Shown one piece after another: positions 17,276-24,605 of a stretch of 49,921 nucleotides of DNA. Within the stretch, counting starts at the first letter, position 1. Each line of letters opens with the position of its first letter. The notes under the pieces were generated by a model, which was not told where the DNA came from, did not search any database, and saw only the letters and a program-made list of their open reading frames with translations. Source of the stretch: Candidatus Gastranaerophilales bacterium (GTDB lineage Bacteria; Cyanobacteriota; Vampirovibrionia; Gastranaerophilales; Gastranaerophilaceae); contig JAFQHZ010000024.1 of NCBI GenBank assembly GCA_017415185.1, forward strand, positions 1-49,921, read 5' to 3'. Both the position numbers and the translations under genes were made by a program.

Positions 17276-17755
17276 ATGCAAAATGAAACAATGAAACCAA
17301 TCGAATGGAATGAATATTTTTTAGAAATTGCACGCACAGTTGCAAAGCGCTCTAATTGCTTAAGAGCGCAAGTTGGAGCTGTTATCGTTGGAACAGATAA
17401 AAAAATTAAAGCAACAGGATACAATGGAGTTCCTTCAAAAGTCGTTTCCTGTATGGAATTAGGCTTTTGTTACCGAATTAAAAACAATATCCCTTCTGGA
17501 ACCCGTTATGAAACTTGCAGAAGTATCCATGCTGAGCAAAATGCAATAATTCAAGCAGGACAAGATAGATGTATGGGTGCTTCTATGTATATCTATGGGC
17601 ACAATTTTATTTGCATACTATGCAAAAGGTTCATCGTTCAAGCAGGAATTGAAACAATTTACCTCAAAAAAGACGAAAACTCACCAATCGAAATTGTTAC
17701 CGCTCAACAACTAAGAGACGAATTAACAAACGATGCTATGGTTGCCTTAAAGTAG
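17276..17755 (+). CDS. comEB: dCMP deaminase (ComEB-type)
   Basis: 159 residues from the ATG at 17276, which has GAGGTG 7 nt upstream; a longer frame from 17234 lacks a ribosome site. CDA-fold zinc signature: catalytic HAE in SIHAEQNAI and the two Cys ligands in CILC. The residue before the first Cys is Ile rather than the usual Pro. The N-terminal part YFLEIARTVAKRSNCLRAQVG and GYNGVP loop are typical of dCMP deaminases. It makes dUMP for thymidylate synthesis. The name ComEB derives from its place in the B. subtilis com operon, not from a proven competence role. Confidence 0.93.
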   Translation: MQNETMKPIEWNEYFLEIARTVAKRSNCLRAQVGAVIVGTDKKIKATGYNGVPSKVVSCMELGFCYRIKNNIPSGTRYETCRSIHAEQNAIIQAGQDRCMGASMYIYGHNFICILCKRFIVQAGIETIYLKKDENSPIEIVTAQQLRDELTNDAMVALK

Positions 17756-17791
17756 ATTAATTTTTTAATTGAAACACGCTAAAATATTTTT

Positions 17792-18559
17792 ATGAAAAAT
17801 AAAGTCATATTTTTATCAATTTTTATAATAATTTTAGGCTTTCTTTTAACTCAAAGAGCAAAAACAGAGCCTAATTATTCATATAAGATTTATACACCGC
17901 AAAACTTCAGTGAAATATCTAAAAATGTTGAAAAAAATAAAGATGGCGGACAAATTCTTTTTATTGTCGATTTTTCAAACTCTATGAATGACACAATAGG
18001 AGGAATCCCCAAACTTGAAATGGCAAGGAATACTTTAGCTGAAATTTTGCCGAAGATTCCTCCAAATGTCAAAACCGGTTTAAGAGTTTATGGGCATAAA
18101 ACAGGTTTTACATACTACCAAGGCTGTCAAGCTTCAAGCCTCAGCGTTCCAATTAATTACAACAATTTTCAATCAATCTTAAGCAGCCTTTACACAACTC
18201 GTGCTGTTGGTTGGACTCCTATAACATACTCACTAAAACAAGCAATAAACAGCGATTTTATCGGAACAAAAGGCAAAAAACATATTATTCTTCTTACTGA
18301 TGGCGGAGAAAATTGCGACGAAAGCCCTTGTACTTATGTGATTAATTTAATGAAAACAAGAGACGATATAACAATTGACGTTATTGCTTTTGATGTTCAT
18401 GATATCGAGGCAAACAATCAACTAAGATGTACCGCTTTAATGACAAGCGGAAAATTCTTAAACGCAAATTCACAAGAAGATTTAGCAAACTCTTTATTTG
18501 AAACAATTGGAATTTCAAAAGATGTTAAAGGAAGCATTAAAATTCCAAGCGAAAATTAA
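17792..18559 (+). CDS. VWA domain protein with N-terminal membrane anchor
   Basis: 255 residues. One N-terminal hydrophobic segment (residues 4-20, signal anchor or signal peptide). The von Willebrand A domain begins ILFIVDFSNSMND with the MIDAS DxSxS (D-F-S-N-S), the MIDAS Thr in GWTPIT, and the Asp in LLTDGGE. Several Cys residues (GCQAS, ENCDESPC, RCTALM) suggest disulfides outside the cytoplasm. Related proteins are Ca-activated chloride channel-like VWA proteins of unknown role. A TAAAAT hexamer 6 nt before the ATG and no Shine-Dalgarno suggest a leaderless start. The 3' end overlaps the convergent upp gene by 4 nt. Confidence 0.88.
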   Translation: MKNKVIFLSIFIIILGFLLTQRAKTEPNYSYKIYTPQNFSEISKNVEKNKDGGQILFIVDFSNSMNDTIGGIPKLEMARNTLAEILPKIPPNVKTGLRVYGHKTGFTYYQGCQASSLSVPINYNNFQSILSSLYTTRAVGWTPITYSLKQAINSDFIGTKGKKHIILLTDGGENCDESPCTYVINLMKTRDDITIDVIAFDVHDIEANNQLRCTALMTSGKFLNANSQEDLANSLFETIGISKDVKGSIKIPSEN

Positions 18560-19215
18560 TCAAGAGTGTTATAAATTCTATCTCCAGCATCGCCTAAACC
18601 AGGAACAATATAACCTTTTGAATTTAATCTTTCATCCAAACAAGCTGTAATTATTTCGACTTTTGAATAAGCGCTTGTTAATCTTTTAATGCCTTCAGGA
18701 GAAGAAATTAAACTAACAAAAATAATATTTTCTTCTTTTACCCCTTTTGAAATAAAATTTTCAACCGCATCTACTGCGCTATTGCCCGTTGCAAGCATTG
18801 GGTCTAAAAGCAAAACAAAAACTTTGTCTTTGTCTTCTTTAATTTCTTTTCTTTTGTCGTAATACCAAACAGGCTCAAGCGTTTCTTCATCCCTATACAT
18901 ACCGATATGATGAACATTTGCAAAAGGAAGAAGCTCTTGCGCAACTTCGCAAAAAATCATGCCGGCTCTTAAAATAGGAGCAATTATTAATTGAGCGTTT
19001 GTATCAAAAACATCACAAAGCGCTTTTCCAACGGGAGTTTCAATATCTTTTTTAACAGTAGGAAGACAAGTTGTTGCTTCGTAAATTAAAGAATAAGTAA
19101 TTCTTTTAAGCGCATTTTTAAATCTCTCGCAATCTGAATTTTTATCTCTTATTATTGATAAATTATGTTTTACAACCGGATGATTTAATATTTTTACGCT
19201 TAATTTATCTTCCAT
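18556..19215 (-). CDS. upp: Uracil phosphoribosyltransferase
   Basis: 219 residues (family about 208-215). It converts uracil and PRPP to UMP in pyrimidine salvage. Visible motifs are the N-terminal HPVVKHNLSIIRDK, the PRPP loop LLLDPMLATGNSA, LRAGM for base and pyrophosphate contacts, and the C-terminal uracil-binding YIVPGLGDAGDR. The Shine-Dalgarno AGGAAAA is 6-7 nt before the ATG. It is followed on the minus strand by nothing; it converges with the VWA gene. Confidence 0.97.
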   Translation of the reverse strand: MEDKLSVKILNHPVVKHNLSIIRDKNSDCERFKNALKRITYSLIYEATTCLPTVKKDIETPVGKALCDVFDTNAQLIIAPILRAGMIFCEVAQELLPFANVHHIGMYRDEETLEPVWYYDKRKEIKEDKDKVFVLLLDPMLATGNSAVDAVENFISKGVKEENIIFVSLISSPEGIKRLTSAYSKVEIITACLDERLNSKGYIVPGLGDAGDRIYNTLD

Positions 19216-19225
19216 CTTTATTTTC

Positions 19226-19588
19226 CTAATTTAATTTATATGTTTCCTCTTGATGAAGAACTTCAAAAACATCGTCTGTTTTTTGAACAGCTTCCCTTAA
19301 ACAATATCCATGTTCTACCAAAGAATCGCAAAAATCAACATGTGCTTGAACAAAATCAGGATTTTGCAAAAATTCTTCAGCAGATTTTTTAATGCTATTT
19401 GTTGCACACTTTTGAACTTGTGCTTCTCCAAGCACACCAAGGCATTCCATAGCTTTAGGCGCAACATCATTTTCATCAATTGAACACGTTTTTTGTGCAG
19501 CAAGTTTTTCAATAATATTATTAGACGCAAAATTAGCCTTTTGCGCACTAAAATTATTACCCAGTTTTCCTGCCACATCGTTATTCAT
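19226..19588 (-). CDS. Small helical protein of unknown function
   Basis: 120 residues, no signal peptide, predominantly helical by composition, with five Cys (KTCSI, MECLG, QKCATN, DFCDS, GYCLR). A good Shine-Dalgarno GGAGAG lies 7 nt before the ATG, so it is probably real. The segment ECLGVLGEAQVQKC looks like a conserved core but I do not recognise a family. It lies 10 nt upstream of upp on the same strand and probably shares its transcript. A role linked to upp is only positional inference. Confidence 0.7.
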   Translation of the reverse strand: MNNDVAGKLGNNFSAQKANFASNNIIEKLAAQKTCSIDENDVAPKAMECLGVLGEAQVQKCATNSIKKSAEEFLQNPDFVQAHVDFCDSLVEHGYCLREAVQKTDDVFEVLHQEETYKLN

Positions 19589-19769
19589 TAATTACTCTCC
19601 AAATTGTGTAATTTTAAAATTTCGTGTTTATCATATAAAACATGCCAAAAAATTTTTTTGCTAGTTTTATACTATCCTCTTGCTAAACTTCTAAAAAATT
19701 TACATTTTTTCTATTTTAACTCTTCAATTTAAATTTTGCAATGGATTATATATAGTAAATGAGGCAATT

Positions 19770-19797
19770 TTGTTAAAAAGGCTTTTATGTTTATAAT
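19770..19797 (+). promoter_or_regulatory. Sigma-70-type promoter for thioredoxin-like/ccdA operon
   Basis: TTGTTA (19770-19775), 16-nt spacer, TATAAT (19792-19797), about 30 nt before the start codon at 19827, which has AAGGA as ribosome site. The rest of 19589-19769 shows no gene or clear structure. Confidence 0.6.
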
Positions 19798-19826
19798 ATT
19801 TTTGTAAACAACAAAAAGGAAAAAAC

Positions 19827-20243
19827 ATGAAAAATTGGATTATCATTTTATTAATATTCACCATGCCTCTTGGATTATACGCATATCTTGATGCACATGC
19901 GCAAAGCGCAAAAGTTTGCAGTGTTGAAGCAAATGAAATTGTAAAAAATCCAAAAGCAAAAATTGTTAAGTTTTCAGCTCCAATGTGTTCTGAATGCAAA
20001 TCAATGTCTAAAGAATTAGACAAAGCGATGGAAAATTATAAAACAACTGTTCTTGTTGAAGAAATTAACGTTTCTGAAAATGTTGGAAAAACTGGCAAAT
20101 ATAACAAAGCCGCAATAAAAAAATATAATGTTTCTCTTGTTCCGACTTTAGTTTTCCTTGATAGAGAAGGAAATACAATAACTCTTCGAGAAGGACTTAT
20201 GAAATCAGACGAAATCGTTGAAATATTAGACAGGATTAAATAA
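19827..20243 (+). CDS. Exported thioredoxin-like protein
   Basis: 138 residues. N-terminal signal/anchor helix (residues 4-20, ending before DAHAQSA), then a thioredoxin fold with redox motif in SAPMCSECKSM (CSEC in place of CGPC) and the cis-Pro in SLVPTLVFLD. It likely exchanges disulfides outside the cytoplasm, reduced by electrons supplied through the CcdA protein encoded immediately downstream (start/stop overlap by one base). Resembles TrxA-like partners in CcdA/TlpA systems. Confidence 0.88.
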   Translation: MKNWIIILLIFTMPLGLYAYLDAHAQSAKVCSVEANEIVKNPKAKIVKFSAPMCSECKSMSKELDKAMENYKTTVLVEEINVSENVGKTGKYNKAAIKKYNVSLVPTLVFLDREGNTITLREGLMKSDEIVEILDRIK

Positions 20244-20959
20244 TGCTTAATCAAATAAGCACAACATTAGCGCAATACATACAAAACGGCGAATTTTCGT
20301 TCTTGTTTTTGTTAATTTCATTTATGGGCGGGGTGTTATCTTCAATTTCACCTTGCTCTTTGGGAATGATTCCTTTAATCGTAGGTTACGTTGGAGGATA
20401 TGGAAACAGCGACAAATTCAAAACTTTTGTTCAATTAAGCTCGTTTGTTTTTGGCTTGTCTTTGATTTTAACAATAATTGGAATATTTTGTGCATTAACG
20501 GGCAACGTTTTTGTATCGTTTGGCGGCGCTTATTGGATTTTGTTTTTAGCTTCTTTAATTTTAATCTTTGGATTAAATTTAACAGGTTTAATCGAATTAA
20601 ATCTTTCACCTTTGGTTAAAAAATTTCCAAAAGGAAATCCAACCAGCCTTTTTGTTTATCCATTTATCATTGGTGTATTATTTGCATTTGCAGCAAGCCC
20701 ATGCTCAACACCAATCCTTGCTGGAATTATGAGTTTTGCAACTTTAACAAACAACCTAATCCTTGCGGGTTTAATGCTTTTTTGCTTTTCTTTAGGACAA
20801 GGAGTTGTTGTTATTTTGGCAGGAATTTTCACTTCATTTTTAAAAGGCTTAAGAAATTTCTCATCCATCAGCGAAGTTTTAATGAAAATTTCAGGAGTTT
20901 TGTTAATCCTTGCTGCATTGTTGATTTATTTTAAGGTGTTTTCTGGATTTATTGGATAA
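20243..20959 (+). CDS. ccdA: CcdA/DsbD-like thiol-disulfide transporter
   Basis: 238 residues, six hydrophobic helices. The two redox-active Cys are in the family positions: SISPCSLGMIPL in TM1 and AASPCSTPILAG in TM4. It moves reducing equivalents from cytoplasmic thioredoxin across the membrane. The partner is the exported thioredoxin-like protein upstream (one-base overlap, TAATG). Confidence 0.93.
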   Translation: MLNQISTTLAQYIQNGEFSFLFLLISFMGGVLSSISPCSLGMIPLIVGYVGGYGNSDKFKTFVQLSSFVFGLSLILTIIGIFCALTGNVFVSFGGAYWILFLASLILIFGLNLTGLIELNLSPLVKKFPKGNPTSLFVYPFIIGVLFAFAASPCSTPILAGIMSFATLTNNLILAGLMLFCFSLGQGVVVILAGIFTSFLKGLRNFSSISEVLMKISGVLLILAALLIYFKVFSGFIG

Positions 20960-20974
20960 AACTTTGCAATTATA

Positions 20975-21003
20975 TTGAAAAATGTTTTTAAATAATGTAT
21001 AAT
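20975..21003 (+). promoter_or_regulatory. Near-consensus promoter for the SAA-like cassette
   Basis: TTGAAA (20975-20980), a 17-nt spacer and TATAAT (20998-21003), about 105 nt before the start codon at 21108. That start has a strong AGGAGG (21098-21103). This implies a cassette with its own independent and probably strong expression. Confidence 0.75.
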
Positions 21004-21107
21004 ATATTTATACTTTTATTTAATATTATATTTATCATTTTTATTGCTATTTATATTTTAACTTAATTATATTGGTTTGAGAATTAGTTGACTAACGAGG
21101 AGGAATT

Positions 21108-21653
21108 ATGCAAAATGCTGTATTCTTAGGCATGAAATTTAAGGAAAAAAAATCATTAACCCGTGAAAAAATTTTATCTTTAATTAAAGGCAAATTATCA
21201 AATGCTAAAATTCTTTATGCAACAAAAGAAGAATTAATTGAAATTTTAAAAAACGAAAGAAGAGAAAAATTTTTATCCGAATACGAAAGATTAAATAATC
21301 AAACAAGCAACGAAAAAATTGAAGAAATTTCAGATTTCATTAAATTTGTTGCTCAAAAATTTAATGAAAAACAAGCTATTATTGCACTTCAAACAGGTTT
21401 AAGTTTATTAAATAAAAATAAAAAAAATTGTATTATTGAAGCAAAAAACGCACTAAAAGAAGATGGAATTTATGGTGAAAAAACCAAAGCTTCACTACAT
21501 GAAGCCTGTAAAAATTATAATTCTAGAGTAATTAAAAAATATATTTTAAAAGGAATTTTAAGCAACATCATTTTTGATACTAAAAATGAAACCAAAATTG
21601 ATACTCAAAAATTACTAAATGATACAAAATTAACTTTGGAGGAAAAAATTTAA
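21108..21653 (+). CDS. Unknown protein, possible peptidoglycan-binding-like segment; first gene of SAA-like cassette
   Basis: 181 residues, Lys/Glu-rich, no signal peptide or membrane helix. Residues about 88-150 (QAIIALQTGLSLLN, then ALKEDGIYGEKTKASLHEAC) resemble the repeat of peptidoglycan-binding domains attached to phage lysozymes, where a GP/GEKT turn precedes a helix; this match is weak. The stop codon directly abuts the ATG of the next gene, whose Shine-Dalgarno (GGAGG) lies in this gene's last codons, so the two are translationally linked. Could be a delivery, loading or lytic accessory of the cassette. Confidence 0.7.
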   Translation: MQNAVFLGMKFKEKKSLTREKILSLIKGKLSNAKILYATKEELIEILKNERREKFLSEYERLNNQTSNEKIEEISDFIKFVAQKFNEKQAIIALQTGLSLLNKNKKNCIIEAKNALKEDGIYGEKTKASLHEACKNYNSRVIKKYILKGILSNIIFDTKNETKIDTQKLLNDTKLTLEEKI

Positions 21654-22427
21654 ATGTCAGAAACTGTATTAAAAGGTAAAATTAGCTACACAGAAGGTAA
21701 AATTGAATATATTTGGCATACAGAAGATGGAGCTTGCGAAGCTTGCCTTGCATTAAATGGTTCAACATTTAAAAATACTGATGAGATTCCAAATAAACCT
21801 CATCCAAATTGCAGATGTTGGGTTGAAATGAGCGATGGAAATAACAGTAATGGTGAAGGCGGTACTAGTTATCCAAAATCAAACAAACTACCAAAGGACG
21901 ATGATGATGAGCTTTGCGATTGTTGGAGATTTTTTGATGCAGTTGAAGAAATTATTGGTAGTGCAAAAAGCTTGAAGGATGAAATTGAGCATGGAATTAA
22001 AAATATAATAAAAAAATCAGAAAAAAAACCTATAAATTCAATTAAAACAAGAATTGAAAATCATATTGATGAACTAAAGCAAATTTATAATGCAGTTAAT
22101 GTTTTTATAAGAAATTATAACGATATGAAGGAAGCAAACACTATTGGTGCTGATAAATATTTTCACTCTAAAGCAAACTGTGAAGCATCACAATTAGGCG
22201 ATTTTGGAGAAATTACAGCAAAAGGCATTAGTAATTTAAGAGAATTTACTGACTCATTTAAAAATGTCTATATAAAAGGTATGACCGAAGTAGAAAGCGC
22301 TAAAGATAGTGCAGATGATGAAAAAGCTAATAAATATGGAAGAAGCCAAGGGAAAAATAATCCAAATGAAAATTGTGGCGATTTGGTTAAAACATATAGA
22401 CCAAATGGGTTGAATGATAAATATTAA
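21654..22427 (+). CDS. MuF-like Cys/HPNCRC segment fused to a serum amyloid A-like C-terminal domain
   Basis: 257 residues. Residues 20-59 read like the C-terminal signature of phage MuF/minor head proteins: IWHTEDGACEACLALNG followed by PHPNCRCWVEM (C28, C31, H50, C53, C55). A linker with KDDDDELCDC follows. Residues 153-257 match the vertebrate serum amyloid A pattern closely: NDMKEANTIGADKYFH, ANCEASQLGDFGE, AKGISNLREF, ADDEKANKYGRSQG and the terminal YRPNGLNDKY (SAA: [49 protein letters not shown]). An added Cys pair lies in this domain (C176, C241). MuF fusions are known for polymorphic toxins, so an effector is possible. No signal peptide. Confidence 0.75.
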   Translation: MSETVLKGKISYTEGKIEYIWHTEDGACEACLALNGSTFKNTDEIPNKPHPNCRCWVEMSDGNNSNGEGGTSYPKSNKLPKDDDDELCDCWRFFDAVEEIIGSAKSLKDEIEHGIKNIIKKSEKKPINSIKTRIENHIDELKQIYNAVNVFIRNYNDMKEANTIGADKYFHSKANCEASQLGDFGEITAKGISNLREFTDSFKNVYIKGMTEVESAKDSADDEKANKYGRSQGKNNPNENCGDLVKTYRPNGLNDKY

Positions 22428-22443
22428 AAAGTAAAATAATAAT

Positions 22444-22866
22444 ATGAAAAAAGCATTGAAAATAATAATAAAAATAATATTTTTTATATTAAATTCATTT
22501 TTTACCTTGCTTTCTGTTTTAGAAATAAGTTTTACGGGTATATTGACTAAAAATGTTGTGCATTTTCTTTTGTTTTTAATAACAAATTTATTTTTTATTT
22601 TTGTAATTTGGTATTCATTTTTATCCAAAATTACAATATGGAAAAAAGGCATTTTGGTTATTGTTGGTTTTTTAATATTTTATTTTTCATTTAATATTCC
22701 GGGAATTAAAAGAGCAAATGATTTAGATACTTGTTTAGATATCGGTATATGTGCACAAGGTTTAAAAATAAACACGGAATATGGTTTGGCTAAAATTAAT
22801 CAAGAAAATTGCCTAAAATATCATTGGAAATGGAATGAAAAAAGCAAATCTTGTTATATTCATTAG
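22444..22866 (+). CDS. Small membrane protein with Cys-rich C-terminus, possible immunity partner
   Basis: 140 residues. Three hydrophobic segments (about 5-30, 38-60 and 66-88), then an extracytoplasmic tail with four Cys: DTCLDIGICAQG and ENCLKYHWKWNEKSKSC. It starts 16 nt after the stop of the SAA-like gene. The tail looks like a small disulfide-bonded domain. The position immediately after a candidate effector fits an immunity protein, but no family is recognised and this is inference. Very AT-rich codon use, like the rest of the cassette. Confidence 0.65.
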   Translation: MKKALKIIIKIIFFILNSFFTLLSVLEISFTGILTKNVVHFLLFLITNLFFIFVIWYSFLSKITIWKKGILVIVGFLIFYFSFNIPGIKRANDLDTCLDIGICAQGLKINTEYGLAKINQENCLKYHWKWNEKSKSCYIH

Positions 22867-23094
22867 CGTTAAACATTAACCCATTTATCTCATCAGACAC
22901 AAATATTAAAAACAAAAATGCAATACAAAAAATGGAAACGAGTAAATAAAATATTATATTAATTAAATTTAAAATTAATCGTCCAACATATTTTTCGATT
23001 TTATTTTTTGAAAATAGTTTAACAAAAAAATAAACATTAAAATTAAATATAATTATTTTGGTGTTAATTTTATCTGAATTCCAAGTCATAAAAA

Positions 23095-23168
23095 TGTCCG
23101 CGAGAGGATTCGAACCTCCGACATTCACCTTAGGAGGGTGACGTTCTATCCATCTGAACTACGTGGAC
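23095..23168 (-). tRNA. tRNA-Arg (anticodon CCU)
   Basis: 74-nt cloverleaf on the minus strand. Acceptor stem GTCCACG / CGCGGAC with one A-C mismatch, discriminator A, D-loop AGATGGATA, anticodon stem TCACC / GGTGA enclosing loop CTCCTAA (anticodon CCT at 23132-23134), and T-arm GGAGGTTCGAATCCTC. CCA is not encoded. Decodes AGG. Confidence 0.95.
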
Positions 23169-23203
23169 ATTTGTTTTTATAATACCACATAATTCAAATA
23201 TTT

Positions 23204-24022
23204 CTATTCCTCTTGAATTGTTTTTTCAAGCCATTCGTCTGCTCGTGCGCCAATTAAAACATGTCCATCCGCTCGAATACCATATCCAAAAGGACATTCA
23301 TTTACGCAATCGTCTTCTGTTGCATTTTCAGGAACGCCATCGATATCCATGCAAAAAATCTTATACTGAACATCTCGACCATAAGCGTCATAAAAATCAG
23401 GACGTTTTGATGGAGAAGAAAAAACTCTAAAAATTCTATGTTCACCATCTAACACAACTTGACTTGTTCTGCCAAATGTTGAATTTGGTCCTGGGTCATA
23501 AAACCAAGCATTATCAGGAGTCACAATTTGTTTCATAGGCACATTTCTTCTATATGGCTGATGTTTGCAATTCCAATCAAGACCAAGCTTATTAGTTTCC
23601 ATTATATCATCGGGAATTTCGCTTCCATTGCACGCATAAGGAAAAGAAGCAGTTGTAACAACAGTTTCACAAGACATGCCAGAAAACATGTGCATAAACA
23701 AATCTTCAGTCTTATCAGAACAATTAACTTCTTTTGTTGTTAAAACATCCGCTAAAGTATTACAAAAATATTTCCTGTTTTCTGGCGCATCTTGAATCAA
23801 CGGCGTTTTATCATATTTTATTCCCAAATCACCTTCATAATAATATATATCAGAAGAAACCATGTGTTTAACAGCACTCAATAGGGCGTTATGAGCCTTT
23901 TTAAATTTTAAAACATTTTGATTAGGCAAACCCTTTCTTGCAACAGGGAGCAAAACTGCACTTAATACCCCAATTACAACAAGAACAATCAAAACTTCGG
24001 CAAGTGTAAAAGCTTTTCTCAT
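23204..24022 (-). CDS. Prepilin-like protein with type IV/II N-methylation motif (paralogue 2)
   Basis: 272 residues, the longest of the three paralogues. Leader MRKA followed by FTLAEVLIVLVVIGVLSAVL, processed by prepilin peptidase. The globular domain has SSDIYYYEGDLG, KYFCNTLADVLTTKEVNC and the C-terminal FGYGIRADGHVLIGARADEW. It carries more Cys than its paralogues, including CMDIDGVP and DDCVNECPFGYG, so extra disulfides are likely. It has the same (AT)8/hairpin leader. It follows tRNA-Arg on the same strand (gene starts upstream of the tRNA). Probably a surface or periplasmic pseudopilin; target unknown. Confidence 0.85.
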   Translation of the reverse strand: MRKAFTLAEVLIVLVVIGVLSAVLLPVARKGLPNQNVLKFKKAHNALLSAVKHMVSSDIYYYEGDLGIKYDKTPLIQDAPENRKYFCNTLADVLTTKEVNCSDKTEDLFMHMFSGMSCETVVTTASFPYACNGSEIPDDIMETNKLGLDWNCKHQPYRRNVPMKQIVTPDNAWFYDPGPNSTFGRTSQVVLDGEHRIFRVFSSPSKRPDFYDAYGRDVQYKIFCMDIDGVPENATEDDCVNECPFGYGIRADGHVLIGARADEWLEKTIQEE

Positions 24023-24031
24023 GGCGTATAA

Positions 24032-24069
24032 ACTCCTTTTGAAAAAGCATATAATATATATATATATAT
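24032..24069 (-). promoter_or_regulatory. Conserved leader: (AT)8 tract plus SD-sequestering hairpin
   Basis: Upstream of the prepilin ATG at 24022: a 16-nt AT tract (24054-24069) and a minus-strand hairpin GCUUUU / AGGAGU with loop UCAAA (24032-24048) in which the 3' arm is the Shine-Dalgarno. The stem differs in sequence from the other two leaders but keeps pairing through G-U and A-U changes. Confidence 0.65.
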
Positions 24070-24263
24070 CAAGAGTGATATTGAAATTTAAAATATTTGA
24101 AGGAAATTATAAACTAACATTACAAAGCTTGAAAAATGAAAAAAAAATCTATATAATTTATTTAAGTAAACTTTTGTAAATATCATGCTAAAAATTTATC
24201 ACTTTATTTTTTTAGCTCACTTTAAAAAAACATCACACAGCATGTAGATGCACAGAGGTTAAA

Positions 24264-24578
24264 ATGAATTTCAAAAATTTCAAAATCGTAAGAAAATTAA
24301 AAGACTTAAGTCCAAAACTTAAATGGGCTATGTTTTCAAGCTTACAAGATTGCAAAATCGCTTCAAGATATATCGACTATTTAATTCCTGAAGATAAAAA
24401 AGACATTAATAAAGACAACGAAAAGCTCGAAAAAATGGTTCGAGACACTTTAATCAAAGAATTTTCGCCAAAAATTAAAGATATGAAATCTTTTGAACTT
24501 TTAGTTGATGCAACTGTTCACAATATCAAACAAAAGCAACTAAAAGCGATGGGCGACTACGAAGAAATAGAACTATAA
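24264..24578 (+). CDS. Small basic helical protein of unknown function
   Basis: 104 residues, Lys-rich, helical, no membrane segment (MNFKNFKIVRKLKDLSPKLK start; YLIPEDKKDINKDNEKLEKM centre). GAGG lies 6-7 nt before the ATG, and a strong terminator follows directly, so it is a plausible monocistronic gene. No family recognised. The upstream region 24070-24263 has AT-rich promoter-like sequence (TATAAT-like at about 24152) but no other gene. Confidence 0.7.
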   Translation: MNFKNFKIVRKLKDLSPKLKWAMFSSLQDCKIASRYIDYLIPEDKKDINKDNEKLEKMVRDTLIKEFSPKIKDMKSFELLVDATVHNIKQKQLKAMGDYEEIEL

Positions 24579-24603
24579 TAAAACCTCCCAAAGGGAGGTT
24601 TTA
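24579..24603. terminator. Bidirectional intrinsic terminator
   Basis: Perfect 11-bp stem TAAAACCTCCC / GGGAGGTTTTA with an AAA loop, between the convergent small gene and the ferredoxin-nitroreductase gene. U-rich on both strands. Confidence 0.9.
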
Positions 24604-24605
24604 AT

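Noticed and set aside
20353-20619. Plus-strand frame inside ccdA
   Set aside because: Out-of-frame translation of ccdA rich in Asn/Arg/Phe; overlaps a clear gene completely.
21108-22866. Complete prophage around the MuF-like segment
   Set aside because: No terminase, portal, capsid, tail or integrase gene is present; only the short Cys/HPNCRC signature is phage-like.
22796-23128. Minus-strand frame of 110 codons with a hydrophobic stretch
   Set aside because: Its N-terminus is a translation of the tRNA-Arg gene and its 3' end overlaps the membrane protein gene; no ribosome site. Hydrophobicity is expected from AT-rich DNA. The region 22867-23094 shows no convincing gene.
23095-23168. tRNA-Arg as an integration site with att repeat bounding the SAA-like cassette
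   Set aside because: I searched by eye for a second copy of the tRNA 3' end near 20960-21110 and found none; there is also no integrase gene.
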